Of a stretch of 61,413 nucleotides of DNA, positions 12,101-23,513 are shown in pieces (position 1 is the first letter of the stretch; each line of letters begins with the position of its first letter). The DNA lies in the NCBI GenBank assembly GCA_015680685.1, contig MNCI01010184.1, positions 10,264 through 71,676 on the forward strand, written 5' to 3'. The notes beneath the pieces were generated by a model. It searched no databases and was not told the origin of the DNA. It was given only the letters and a program-made list of their open reading frames with translations. Source of the DNA: Gnetum montanum (Eukaryota > Streptophyta > Gnetopsida > Gnetales > Gnetaceae). The position numbers and the translations under genes were made by a program.

Positions 12101-12271
12101 TAGAATCTTTCAAACATATTCTACTTCAGGCTCCTCACAAAGAGGTCCTGTTACATGGGTTTCTTTTGGTGGTTCTTGGGCTTGTTCTTGTTGGCCCATT
12201 CTAACTTCGGACCATTTCTCCGTTAGTTGAGAAGGTTTTCCTTCCTATGGGCATTTTGGTCTTGGTGCCAT
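9169..12271 (-). pseudogene. Long env-position ORF of element C (plant-transposon-like plus coiled coil)
   Basis: The frame starts at the ATG at 12271 (MAPRPKC), directly after a TTGTGATTATAG acceptor-like site, and runs about 1000 codons to the polypurine tract. Residues about 1-95 are polar and Pro/Glu-rich. Residues about 100-330 hold FWNNRSSRSIVKIKDIQISY, ALGLPNIGT, KWTQW and LPFSCLIQKLCKRVGI, a pattern I associate with the plant 'putative plant transposon protein' domain of Athila-type 3' ORFs (recalled, not searched). The last half is Glu/Lys/Gln/Leu-rich and coiled-coil-like (for example 10740-9780). It ends NSRMSFHLVLGV, matching the ends of the short ORFs in D, E and G. Over 20 in-frame stops, mostly TAG/TAA at likely Gln positions, plus frameshifts, make it a pseudogene. 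No clear transmembrane segment or signal peptide is seen. Confidence 0.65.
9172..9192 (-). other. Polypurine tract region of element C
   Basis: The minus strand reads TTTAGTTTTGGGGGTA against the 3' LTR. The same position reads GTTGTGGGGGTA in F and G and GTCATGGAGGTA in D. It would prime plus-strand DNA synthesis. Confidence 0.7.
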
Positions 12272-14299
12272 CTATAATCACAATAAGACCATAGGTTAGC
12301 ACTCATTGTGTAACATGAAGTAATTGGGATGCCTTTATCTCTTTAGGATAGTTACACTTGGCTAAGTTGTGATTATGGCTGATTCAATTACTCCAATCAT
12401 TATTTTATTTATGTGTTATTATTAATAAATCATCCTGGAGGTTTTTGAAAGAGTTAACTGTCAAAAAAAATTGATGTTTGTATATTGTTAAGTTTATTAA
12501 CCCTTTGGGGGAGTTAGAAACATTTTCAAAAATTTCATCGGAAACCTTAATGTTTACCGACCCCATGATAAAGAGCTTACCTTCAGTAAGTGCAAGGTCA
12601 AAGAATGGAGTGATTTGGATAAACAGTTGGAAAGTTAAGGGCTCTAGAAGGTTTTGGGCTCTCAAAAATGGCAAAAACACCTTGTGTCTTATGAGGTAAA
12701 TGATAGAAATTTCTAAGTGAATGGAGGTATATATAGGATTTTTGCACTACATTGACGAGGCCTCATCGATGCAACTATTGACAACCATAGATGATTGTTG
12801 ACTTTGGTCAAACTTGCAAAATACAAGGAATTTTTGAATGAAATTAGGGTCAAAAGAAATCTCAAAAGGCTCAGAATAGTATGAAAATATGAGAAGAGGG
12901 CATTTGAGCTCATAAATTTGGAAAATGGAGAAAAATGATTTAGGGGATGAATGAAATAAAAGGTTAAGAAGCACTATGTAGAATACCCAATGCAATATGC
13001 AAAAGATAGGATTGTAGCAATGCTTAGGATAAATAGCCTTAACTAATCAACCCAAGAGTTACGCAAGTGGGTCCTCCCCATAGTAGGCCCATGCCTTGTT
13101 GCCCTTACATAACCTCAACTAAGGAGTTTGTAGGCCCCAAAATTGATTAATGGTCATGAAAAGTTAAGGACCAACCAAAAAGAATCTACCTAAGAATTTA
13201 AACACATCAGACTAAGACATAGAGCATAACATAGAACCCAGTAGTGATGTGATTTATGGTAACATGGATGGATGATGGAGAAGGTGGAATGGAGTTCCAA
13301 ATTAAGGTAATAAGAAGTCCCTTATGGAATTTGTGTTTAAAATAACTTGAGAAGATCCATGCTTAGTCGAAACCAAAACCAACCACTTTAAATGACTTTG
13401 CATCACCACTCTAAGACGAGTCCACCCACACAAGACATGAGAGTGTTTTCACAAACAATCACCATTCCATAAAGAGAAGAAAAGAGAGAAGTAGGAAGTG
13501 AGAGAGGGCCTTAGTTAGAGGGGAACTTTAGGCATGGGTGCATGTCTTTCTAGTCTCATAAGAAGTGCTTATACCCTTTTTATTTTTCTAAGGGTGTGCT
13601 TTGAATTCCCATCATCATGTTTTCTCTTTCTCTTTTTTTTTTTTTGAATTTTTAGATGGGAACTACACCATGCAAAGACTTTATTTGACTTTCTATTAGT
13701 GGTTGGTATGGAACGGTAAGAAGTCTATAAAAAAAACTTAAGCACTCAAGCAAGCAAAAGAGTACGAAGAGTATTGAGTCCCCTTGAAGTCACATCCTTT
13801 ACAAACCTTTGAATCCTTCCTAGTTCTAGAACTACTAAGGTCACTGATTAATTAAAGGTTGCTTTAATGGAAGGAAACTCAAATTCCTAGAACAAAGAAA
13901 ATCATAGAGTTTATTGGATGGGTAGATGACCTGGACTCATTGCCTATTCCATGAAAAATAAACCATCTCATAGTCATTAGACATCATAATTCAAAAATAG
14001 AAACTAGACATTGATAATGACAATATTAAGCACAAACCATCATTAGTAAACAACAACAACAACATTATGTCCTGTGGCAATAAAGCCATTTTATTAGGAA
14101 AAATGAGGAAATATCACATTTTGAATAAAATAAAACAAAGTAAAATATATAAGAAAGTGTAAAATAATCAAGAAAGATTCAAATGTACTAATGATGGTGT
14201 AAAATTAACACAATTTGAAAATAAAAAAATTCTAAAATAAATAATTTGAAAAAAATAAAAAACATGGAAAAAAAATTAGAAAAAATAAGAAACCATATG
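12272..14299 (-). other. 3' noncoding region of element C with splice-acceptor-like end
   Basis: This lies between the end of pol and the long ORF. It contains the hairpin (13593-13669), the conserved block around 13065-13140 and, at its end (12283-12272), an acceptor-like TTGTGATTATAG. LTR-like words (GACGAGGCCTCATCGATG, 12752-12769) suggest that a U3 fragment was copied into it. No coding frame is conserved with D, E or G. Confidence 0.6.
13593..13669 (-). other. Conserved hairpin, copy in element C
   Basis: The inner stem TTCCCATC (13606-13613) pairs with GATGGGAA (13655-13662), 8 bp. The outer stem GGTGTG (13593-13598) faces TACACC (13664-13669). The loop is a T/A-rich run. The same hairpin, with other stem sequences, is in D, E and G at the same place relative to pol. 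Confidence 0.65.
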
Positions 14300-17215
14300 G
14301 ATTGTTATCCCGAATGGCCATCTCCCCCATGACTGAGTTGGAAGCAGGAGATTCAAAAAATGGAACATGGTTGTCAATCCATTGAGGCAATAGTTGCATT
14401 GGCTTGTCTTGGTTCAAGGAAAGGTTTTACTTGTTGGATGTTGACCAACTGATTTCTATTTGGGATTTCATGCTTGTAGAGGAAATGGTTTAATTAATTA
14501 TATAAGGTCCCTCCCACAATGTTTGAAATTTTACCTTCTGGGATACATGTGTGGGGTTCCAATAGAGAACCTTATCTCTTGGTTGAAGTTTTACTATCCT
14601 TATTCTAAGGTCATGACGTTGCTTACTGAATGCCTTGTGCACCTCATTCAAAGATAGGATTAGTATTTCTTTTAGGTTGATTAATCTTTCTTTCTATGCT
14701 AGACTTAGGTCAAGATTTAGATCACAAGCTATTGAGAGTTACAAAGCTTGGATTGAATCAAGATTGTTGAAAGTTTTCCATACACTAACTCATAGGGAGA
14801 GTAGCCAGTAGGAAGTTTCCATGTTGAATAGTAAGCCCAGAGAGAATCGTTAAGTTTTATAATCTAATCTTTCTTATATTAGCTAATGGTCCATGTTAGT
14901 ATTTTTGTGATCTCCCGGTTGGTTACCTCTACTCCATTGGCTTAGGGGTGGTAGGGTATTCTTAATTTATGTTCAACCCCCAAATGTTGCATTAAATTTC
15001 TAAAAGTGGCACTTGTGAAATGAGTTCCATTTATGAGAAATTAGTGAACGTGGCATCCCAAACCTATTTACAATATTTTTTTGTATAAATCTAGTAGTAG
15101 TGGATGATGTACAATTAGTAATGGCTACTACTTCTGTCCATTTTGTGTAGTAGTTGATTACTATGATAATATATGCCTTTCCATTAGACATGGATGTGAT
15201 GGGACCCATGAAGTTAATGCCCCATATGTTAAAAGGTTCCAATGGCTACATCCACTATTGAGGACCTTCCATGCGAGTGGTCATCCCCCCCATCTTGTTG
15301 AAAATGTTCAGAAGATTTGACAAACTAGTAGGCATCCCTGAAGATTATAGGGCAATAATATCCTGCCATCAAGATTTTTATGGCCATGCATCTCCCTGCA
15401 TAGTGGCCTTTGAAAAGTCCTTTGTGAGCATCCTGGAAAACGTGTAGTTGATCTTCGTTAGGAACATACCAACAAATCAGGCCATTAATGCAGACATTGT
15501 AAAGGTGTCCGTTTATTTCCATGAAGTATTTGGCCCAATGAAAAAACTGTTACTTCTTTCTAAAGTCAAAATCTTCTGGCATTTACTGAGTGAGAAGATA
15601 AGTGAGGATGCCATGATAGCATGTTGTTTCTGCAAGTTTTTGTTCATTTATTGCTCCTATAACGAGGATTTCATATAGAAACTAATCATAGAATGAGCTC
15701 TCCTCCTCTTTATTATCCCATCTTAAGTGAGAGAGATGGTTAACAATCACATTCTTAGTCCCTTTTCGATCTATCATTGTAAGATCGAGTTCCTGCAAGA
15801 TCATAAGCCACTGTATGACATGAGGGTTCACCATTGGCTTATTCATGAGGAAGTGGATTACACTGTGGTCTGTGTGCATAAATATTTTTTATTCAAGCAC
15901 ATAGTGCTTGAAATTTTTCAGAGCTTACACCATGACCATTAGTTAATTTTCCATGGTGGTGTAATTTAACTATGCTCTCACAATGCTTTGACTCATGTAG
16001 TGAATGTACTATGGCTATTTCTTATCATTCATATGTATGAGCACTACTTCCAAGACATAGTTAGATGCATCTGTCATGATGTGGAAGGGTGTAGAACAGT
16101 CTAGTACTCATAGGATTGGTATTTCTATGAGTTTCCCCTTTAATTATTGGAATGCATGTTCACATTCTTTGGCCTAGATGAAAGGTGCATCTTTCTTTGT
16201 AAGTTCTAACAATGGTTTTTCGATCTTAGAGAAATTATCTATGAATCATTGGTAGTAGCTAGTGTGTCCAAGGAATGGCCAAATATCTTTAATTGTATCT
16301 AGTTGATGTGTTATTCTTTGGATGACCCTTATCTTTTCTGGGTCTACCTCAATCCTTGCTTGAGTGATTCTATGTCCCAGTATAAGGCCTTCTTGGACCA
16401 TGATATGGCTCTTTTTCTAGTTGAGCTATAGGTTTGTTTCAACACATTTCTTCAATACCTACTCAAGGTGGACCAAGACTTGCTCAAATGTAGCTCCATA
16501 GGTGGAAATATCATCCATGAAGACTTCCACACCATTATCGACCTGCTATTGGAAGATACTAAGGACTAGGCATTGAAATGTTGTAGGAGCATTGCATAGA
16601 TCGAATGGCATCTTACAATATGCAAAAGTTCCCAAAGGACTCATGAATGTTATCTTGGCCTGATCTTCTGGTGCAATTTTGATTTGGTTATAGCAACTAT
16701 AACCATCCAATAGGCTATAATAACAATGCCTGGATATGGCGTCGAACACTTGATCCACAAATGGCAATGGAAAATGATCTTTAAATGTTGCCATATTCAA
16801 TAGCCTGAAGTCAGTGTAGAGCCACCACTTAACATATTTCTTTGGCACAATTACAAGTGGGCTAACCCACTTATTATTGGCTATGGGATAGATAAACCCA
16901 GCCTTGAGGAGTTGTTCAATTTCCTCCTTGATGATCTACTTCAATTTTTGGTTTAACTGCCTATGCAGCTACCTTCTAGGCTTCATGGTTGCATCAATGT
17001 AAATGCGATGCTAGAATATCCTTGGATCGATTCTTATTACCTCAGGCTATGATCAAGGAAAGGTTGTTGGCCATTTTTTAATCACTTTTAATAGGTTTTC
17101 TTTTTGTTTAGGAGCAAGTTTGGCATTAATTATGACCAATTTACCATTATTTAAAAATGCATATTCCATGTTGGTTGGTAAAGTTTTTAGCTCTAGGGGC
17201 TCTTGCTTGAAGTTA
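14300..17215 (-). pseudogene. pol of element C: RT, RNase H and integrase (no protease)
   Basis: RT lies at about 17180-16230, with VSPLVIVPKK, LNMATFKDHFPLPFVDQVFD and the catalytic box FMDD (16521-16510). RNase H lies at about 16120-15690, with MTDASNY and HTDHSVIHFL. Integrase lies at about 15540-14430, with DAHKGLFKGHYAGR of the zinc region, GINFMGPI in the core and EVTNREI around the catalytic Glu. The cysteine pair expected after the zinc-finger histidines reads SSEHFQ, so that finger is broken. The C-terminus ends near 14300 at a PPT-like box. Many TAG/TAA codons replace Gln and Trp. The copy is dead. Confidence 0.85.
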
Positions 17216-19434
17216 GGTAAATGAGTGAACTTCCTAGGTCAAATCTTTTCGTGGAAAGATTGCTAGCCTTGATCCATTTATAAACAACATCAGTTAGCAT
17301 TATAGTGCAAATTTGAGGTGACACTTGGTTTGAAGGGTACTTGAAGGTATTTGATGCAAAGAATGAGGGTATTGAAGATGTAGGATGATCAACTATATTA
17401 GGTTGTGAGGGTTAGAGAGGACCACTGGGTTCGAAGAAGGGTCCTTTTCTAGATTGATTGTCTGAACCACTTAGCTAGAAATCTGATTATGAATCAACAA
17501 CCCTTGTAGCATTTCGTTGTTGCAGTTGTGGAGGAATCTCACTTGCATGAATGGAGCAGGAGGTAACTAAGTTGAAGGTGAAGGTGTGTGTGTAGATAGA
17601 TTCAGAGGGTGGTATGGATATGGGTTTTCCCCTTGAGAAGATGGTGAATGTGTTCAATGGTACTTTGGAGGTTAATAGTGATGCTGAAATGAGGTCTGAG
17701 TTGCAGAACTTCTTGGGAAGACAGGTTGCTAAACATAGTACCCATATGGATTTAGTTGCCTACAAGGGTACTACTACCATTGTGGTCACATTCACCACGA
17801 TTTTGGTTGGTATCATTGTTGATATTATTCATAAGGACATGGTAGATCTCCACTTGGGTAGTAAGCTTGTTGTTATTAGTGGAATTGCCTTAGATTGCCT
17901 TGAGGATAAGGAAACCATCTAGGTGCTTGCCTACATGCTCGTTGAGGATTCCATGCATATAGCACAGGCTCTTGTAAGTGTGATACCATAGGGAAACAAC
18001 CCTTTGGATGTTTGTATTGACAAATGTCATAATCAATTTCATCATCAGAGTTGGTTTCCACAATTTCCTTTATGGCTACAACTTTGCCCTTACCTCTATG
18101 GTAGGCACGTTCAGCTTCTTTTCGCCTCATGCAATTATGATCACTATTTGACTCTTTGGATTCTTTAGTGATCTTCATAGTAGTTTGAAATCTATCATCC
18201 AAAGAGTTCCATAATTTATCAACCTTTANCAAAAATCTATTTCTAATGTGTCAGTAAAGGTTGATAAATTATGGAACTCTTTGGATGATAGATTTCAAAC
18301 TACTATGAAGATCACTAAAGAATCCAAAGAGTCAAATAGTGATCATAATTGCATGAGGCGAAAAGAAGCTGAACGTGCCTACCATAGAGGTAAGGGCAAA
18401 GTTGTAGCCATAAAGGAAATTGTGGAAACCAACTCTGATGATGAAATTGATTATGACATTTGTCAATACAAACATCCAAAGGGTTGTTTCCCTATGGTAT
18501 CACACTTACAAGAGCCTGTGCTATATGCATGGAATCCTCAACGAGCATGTAGGCAAGCACCTAGATGGTTTCCTTATCCTCAAGGCAATCTAAGGCAATT
18601 CCACTAATAACAANCATGCTTTGAGTTACTAATAGAGGTTCATCATCATCATTGTGTTGATGGTGTCGATGATGGTTTCAATCACCCCTTCGGTTTTGGT
18701 GGCCTTCATGGTCATTATTGTCTTATTGATCATCTTCATTGTGATTATTTTGATGATAGCTTCTATGAGAATCGACAAATGAAGAGGAATGTTTAGAATC
18801 AGATGAAGAAGATGAAGAGAAAGGTGGACCACCACTGCCACTATGGTGTTTGCCATCACTTTTTCGCTCATTACGATCACTGTTATTAGATACCTTACTA
18901 TTATGAGGTTTTTCCAAGTCCCTACATTGACTATCACTTTTTCCTGAACTTGTTTTATGAATAGTGGAGTGCAGGTTCAAGGTCACACACTCATAATCAA
19001 TAATAGGGGGTGGAGAATTTGCATATTGAGAACCTTCAAAGGGAGGATCCTCATTGTCATCTTAATCTAGTAGGAACAAGAGATTAGTGTAATGTTTTCC
19101 CTTCATAGCCTCATGGAGCTTCTCATGATGTCGATCTTGCTTATGTTATGTTTCAGTGGGATGGTAGCCCCGAGTGTTATAAAATTCACAACATATTCCT
19201 CATGAAGATCTGAGATGCCCAACTTCTTAAGGGTTTGAAATGGCATCCTAGGTATAGATCAATGAAGGGGCCAAACAATGTTGCCCTCGATATCATGCCA
19301 ACAAAGTTGTTCATCTTGATGTAGGATGAAGGTGAAGTCTAGTACATACTCATCTAGATGAGTATATATACCACTTTGCACTTTTGTGGGATCAGCGGTT
19401 TAACATCTTTACGTCTGTGGAAAGAAGAAGACAT
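17216..19434 (-). pseudogene. gag of element C, interrupted by an assembly palindrome
   Basis: The start is at 19434 (MSSSFHRRKD), comparable to MSSSHKS of element D. The middle is decayed. A well-kept stretch (right arm and left arm of the palindrome, 18232-17876) reads VDKLWNSLDDRFQTTMKITK through a KGKGK-type basic run to DICQYKHPKGCFPM, a variant zinc knuckle lacking its first Cys, then a Tyr/Pro-rich tail. The tail leads to VYKWIKASN at about 17270, after which sequence jumps directly to the pre-RT linker NFKQEPLELK (about 17215). The protease of D and E is therefore missing through a deletion of several hundred bases. Confidence 0.75.
17870..18613. repeat. Perfect 359-bp inverted duplication bounded by Ns (likely assembly artefact)
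   Basis: Positions 17870-18228 and 18255-18613 are exact reverse complements, with a 26-base spacer and single Ns at 18229 and 18614. The plus-strand arm encodes the same gag stretch as the minus-strand arm. The spacer, read with the right arm, continues gag upstream (SISNVSVKVDKLW), so the block between the Ns looks like a contig placed in the wrong orientation. Confidence 0.85.
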
Positions 19435-19567
19435 TTTACAAAATAAATAAACTTATCAATGTGCTTAGTAGTTTATATGTTGTTGAGAGTGATGTTGATC
19501 TTGAGTTTAACCAATGATATAAATAATATTCACTAATCCTAGATAGCACACATTTCAACAAACAAAG

Positions 19568-19585
19568 TCCCTGGCAATTGTGCTA
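19568..19585 (-). other. Decayed primer binding site of element C
   Basis: The minus strand reads TAGCACAATTGCCAGGGA, which keeps 13 of 18 bases of the tRNA-Asp site; most changes are transitions. It sits one base from the LTR end. Confidence 0.75.
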
Positions 19586-19586
19586 A

Positions 19587-20482
19587 TGATGAGCAATGAG
19601 GTACCCCCACACCCAACCATACAAATCACAAGCATTCATGTGTGATCTGGTCAAATTTTGTAGACTTTGTAGTTTTGATACACTAGTCTTATAGGGAGTA
19701 AATCTTTGCCTTAAGGTTAATCATTATCATCCCAATCACACTTGTGATGTACACTAGTATGGTTAAGTGTAATTGAGGCATCTCATTTTTATCATTTTGT
19801 ATTTTATGGTTTGGTGTTCAAAGAAAGATAAAAGAAATTATATTTAACTTATTTAAATTAACTAATTAACTAGTATTTAAATAGTCCTAACTTAAGCATC
19901 TGGTCCCACCTTCCTCACACATCCTAAGCCCACGTATCACTACTAGGTTACCAAGCGCTACGCTACTAGGCACACCAAGCAATAACACTACTAGGATTAC
20001 CAAGTAAATATGTGTTACACTTGAAGTGGTCATACTTATGTTTTTAATCTCTCTTGCTTGTCTTGCTTAATTACTTCATTAACTTAATTACTAGAAAACA
20101 TCTAATAAATAATTGAAAACATTAATTGCATAAATGAAATATTTAATCTATCTAGAATGCTACAAGGTTTATCAAAAAGCTCATCTTTATTACTGCACAC
20201 ACTATCGTGCCCAAGTACAACAATGCCCGAATAAAGATTAGTACACTTAATGACTCCCACTATGGGCACTCAAGAGAAAAATTCAAACTCTCAAATGAAC
20301 AAACTGCAAGAGCTTCACTGCTACTAAAATTTTGTTTCAATAAATGTAGCTAGTAGGCATGTATTTATACGTGAAATATGGACACTACATCGATGGTGCC
20401 TCATCAATGCATGATATGATGCATCAATGATACCTCATCGATGAGGCCCAGTCGACACAACGAACAAAATTGTGACTCATCA
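19587..20482 (-). repeat. 5' LTR of element C
   Basis: 896 bp. The plus strand starts TGATGAGCAATGAGG and ends GACTCATCA. The minus-strand TATA box is at 20369-20362. A polyadenylation-type AATAAAG occurs near 20185 on the minus strand. U3 holds TGATGCATCAATGA-type palindromes (20395-20450). Confidence 0.87.
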
Positions 20483-20751
20483 AAAACCAAAGCAATGTTA
20501 ATGATAAGAATGATGAAATGGCAATAAAGAAATCATAAGGAAAGAGAAGCGCTTCTATAAATACTTTTACTTTTACGACATGAAGCATTGAGAAATCTAG
20601 ATAATTAGCACATAAAGTGGTAAGAAGAAAATTATCTACCTAAAGATGACATCATTTGTTGACATGCTAACTTTAGAAAATTACAAAAAGGCTTAACATA
20701 AGGTCAATTGTGATTGACATTATGTGCTAACATTTACTTTTGGACTTTCTA

Positions 20752-21180
20752 TTAAATGCGTTTAATTGTTAAACATGCTTTTTTTGTTTGACCTAGTATT
20801 TAGGAACCATCCTTAGGGATTTGGTTGGTATTTTTATTCTTTAGAAGTTCAATGGTCAACTATTACATAAGTTAAAGGGTTTGATGTTACAAAAGTCGAA
20901 GGTTCGATCATTATAGAACTTGAAGGGTCGGTTGTTATAGTAGTTAAAGGGTTGGTCATTATAGAAGTTGAAGGGTCAATCATTATAGAAGTTAAAGGGT
21001 TAACTGTTATAGAAGTTACTGTTTTTCGTTGATGTATTTGCCTATTTAAAGGCCATTAGCAATTGAATAAAAATGTGAAATTCAGTTGTCTCTATTAGCC
21101 CCTATTTTTTCTATTCTATTTTGTTGTTTATTTTGTTATCTAAGGCTACTAGTGCATAGGCAAGTAATGCACAACCTCAC
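20752..21180 (+). repeat. Copia-like LTR
   Basis: The start TTAAATGCGTTTAATTGTTAA matches the start of the copia 3' LTR at 53928 (one base different over about 20, and similar for the next 45 bases). It has a TATTTAAA promoter-like box at 21051 and GAATAAAA at 21067. Between them is a 24-bp tandem array. It is either a solo LTR or the old 5' LTR of the copia element now at 45150-53972; the right end is unclear. The 269 bp to its left (20483-20751) hold nothing I recognise. Confidence 0.6.
20871..21024 (+). repeat. Tandem array of about 24-bp units in copia-like LTR
   Basis: About six imperfect units of the form GTTGAAGGGTCAATCATTATAGAA. It lies upstream of the TATA-like box, so it is a candidate enhancer array in U3. 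Confidence 0.8.
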
Positions 21181-21401
21181 AAGCTAACACTTTCCTCTTC
21201 TACAATGGATGGTATTTCATCAAAGTGTTTTATTGCTACATCAAATTCTTTTGCTATTTTAAGTTTAAGCACGAATATTTAAAATGATGTGAATGTTGTT
21301 AGGACCATCCTCCCTACTAACAATTACTTTTCTTCTTGTAAGACTATTCATTTGAGTAAACATCCCTAAAATTAGAAAGTTATTGCTTCTATGTTGTTTC
21401 T

Positions 21402-21751
21402 AGGCCTTGATGTAGTGATTAAGTATGTGATTTACTCTAGGCTATTACTCTTCTATGAAAGAAACTCAAATCAAATTTGTTTTAGTTTGCAACTAAAATT
21501 ATGAAAATGCAAACCAAGCATACAAAATGTAATATTTATCCAACAAATACTAAAAGTCTTCTAACGCAATAAAGCCTCATTTCATATCATTTCAAAATTC
21601 AAGGCCAACCATATTAATGCCAGAAACTAGGAAAGAACCCAGAGAGAAGCACCATAAGTAGCCTGCTGATGCATGAAGAAACCTTAATTGGCATGTTTTC
21701 TTTGGTTGTTCAAGTGAAAGGTCCTAAAGACTCTTCATGTAAAGTGTTTAT
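21402..21751 (-). repeat. Repeat R1, paired with 44072-44431; possible exon remnant
   Basis: About 350 bp with a second copy in the same orientation at 44072-44431. On the minus strand both copies read HEESLGPF followed by a KENMPIK-like string, with synonymous third-base differences (CAT/CAC, TTA/TTG), and then a GTTTCTTC that could be a splice donor. Upstream on the minus strand R1 extends into an open frame including HSGGALGDSLPKQVFPNVGA. I do not recognise the protein. Confidence 0.55.
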
Positions 21752-23467
21752 TAATGCATAAATTTTGGATGCACCAACATTTGGAAAAACTTGTTTAGGG
21801 AGACTATCGCCTAGGGCACCTCCTGAATGGGTATAGAAACCTGAGAATAGTCTCAGCTAGAGAGTGCTATGTGATGTTCCAAGAAAAAAGTAAATTAAAC
21901 TAGAAAATTAGGAAGATTTAAATTGAATAATTACCTTAGATTTCAAGGCTAGATGCAAATACAGTAAGTAACTAGTAAATGTAAATTTTAAGTTTTTTCC
22001 TAGTCTCCTGTTGCCACCATCGGTTTGTCACTACTAGTGCTGCCCAATGTTGTGGAGAAAACCCTAGACCTTTGCAGGAATGTTTTGTCTCACTCTCATC
22101 CTATGTTTCCAGTATTGGAGAGAGAGAAGGCCTAAGATCTTCCTTGAATTCCCCTCCTTTGCTAGTTGTTGTTCGCCATGCACCACTGGCTATAGCTACC
22201 AATTGTGCACTTGCAATGTCTGCTAGTTGCTATCTATCATTTGCATGTGTGCCACACACCACACTGTTGATGCTACTATGCTAATGTGCCGCCGCTATGC
22301 AGCTCCCGCACAACCATCGCTTCTACCTTAGAGAAGTCACTTGCCTATCACTAGTTGCTCCATTACTATGCACCGCCACACCACTTTCTGATGCTACCTC
22401 TTTTGCCTCCACCAACCAAAAAGACCTCAATCCCCACCCCTCTTCCCCCTAACATCGATGGTTATTGCAACATCAGTTATGCCCACTACTACCACGTCTC
22501 CATCTTGCCATGTTAATTACGTCCACCTCATCCACATTTCATGTCCTTATAAAATTCTTATTGATTGCTATTGCCTACATAACACCACTACTGTATTCTT
22601 CGAGAGTTTTCCATTATGGGAATAGAATGTATAATTTTCCAAAGTTTATCCAATTAATTAATTAAGGTCATTTTCAAGTTTTGAATTACTGATTTAGCAA
22701 TTACTGCCAATAACGCTCTCTATACCAGTAAATTAGACCTTGAAAACTTGAAGAAATATTGTTTTCATTCTTAAGTATGTTATGAATCATTTTTAGATCA
22801 TCAAAGTAGGTTTGTTTCCAACAACCACTAGGTTCCCACGTTTATCTTTCTAAGGAAGGCCCTTGAAATACTAGTATAAACTATGCAGATGATGATACAT
22901 GATGGATCCTAACATTTTTGTGGTATTAAAACTTAAAATTCATGGCCTTGTGTGATAGCATGGGAAATGTTGGTATCAACACTTAGCCCTTAAATTAGAA
23001 ATTACATGCAAGTGCAAGGAATATTAAAAGTATAGAAATTTTAAAAGAAGATGCAAAAGATAGAAAATCTAAAAGATCACAAAATAAAAAAATTGAAATT
23101 TAAAAGTAACTATATTTATCTAAACATGATTTAAAATAACCATATAATCAAAAGAGAATTAAATTTGGGCCACCCTTACCACATCATCTTATTTAATCAA
23201 GCTCAAAACACATGCTCATTATAAATCATAACTTTAACTGCATAGATACATAAATATTAAAGTATATAATTATGATCACATTCCCAATCTTCTCACAAGG
23301 AAAAAGTAAAAGGTATGCATACTACTTTGAGCATGAGACTTATGCCAAACTTAGTGAAGAGAACAAGCTTATCTTAGATCATAGCTAGTCATAACTTTCG
23401 AATTTTTTCTTGGGACTCTTTTTTTTTTGACATTCAAGAAGGAAATGGGTGAAAAGGGATTATTTTC

Positions 23468-23470
<3 letters not shown>

Positions 23471-23512
<42 letters not shown>

Positions 23513-23513
23513 N
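23471..23513. repeat. (TC)n microsatellite ending in N
   Basis: Twenty-one TC units followed by an ambiguous base at 23513. The N probably marks sequencing slippage or a join. Confidence 0.95.

Larger units (their letters stand above)
8282..20482 (-). mobile_element. Element C: Athila-like gypsy element with long 3' ORF and no protease
   Basis: Both LTRs are present (20482-19587 and 9171-8282), with a decayed primer site, gag, RT-RNaseH-integrase, 3' noncoding region, a roughly 1000-codon 3' ORF and a polypurine tract. Flanks are AAAAT (8277-8281) and AAAAC (20483-20487), a 5-bp target duplication with one C/T difference. The protease is deleted between gag and RT. All coding parts carry many stops, so the copy is old. 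It is the only element here with a full-size env-position ORF. Confidence 0.85.

Noticed and set aside
18248-18607. A 119-codon ORF identical to one on the opposite strand at 17876-18232, as if two genes faced each other
   Set aside because: It is the same element C gag stretch in a perfect palindrome bounded by Ns, so an assembly artefact explains it.
18629-18986. Two overlapping minus-strand ORFs of 102 and 87 codons
   Set aside because: Low-complexity Ser/Asp and Ile/Met-rich frames of the element C gag linker; neither is a separate gene.
20752-21180. Calling this the certain 5' LTR of the copia element at 45150
   Set aside because: Only the first 45 or so bases can be compared, gag and protease are not found between them, and other insertions intervene; left as a possibility.
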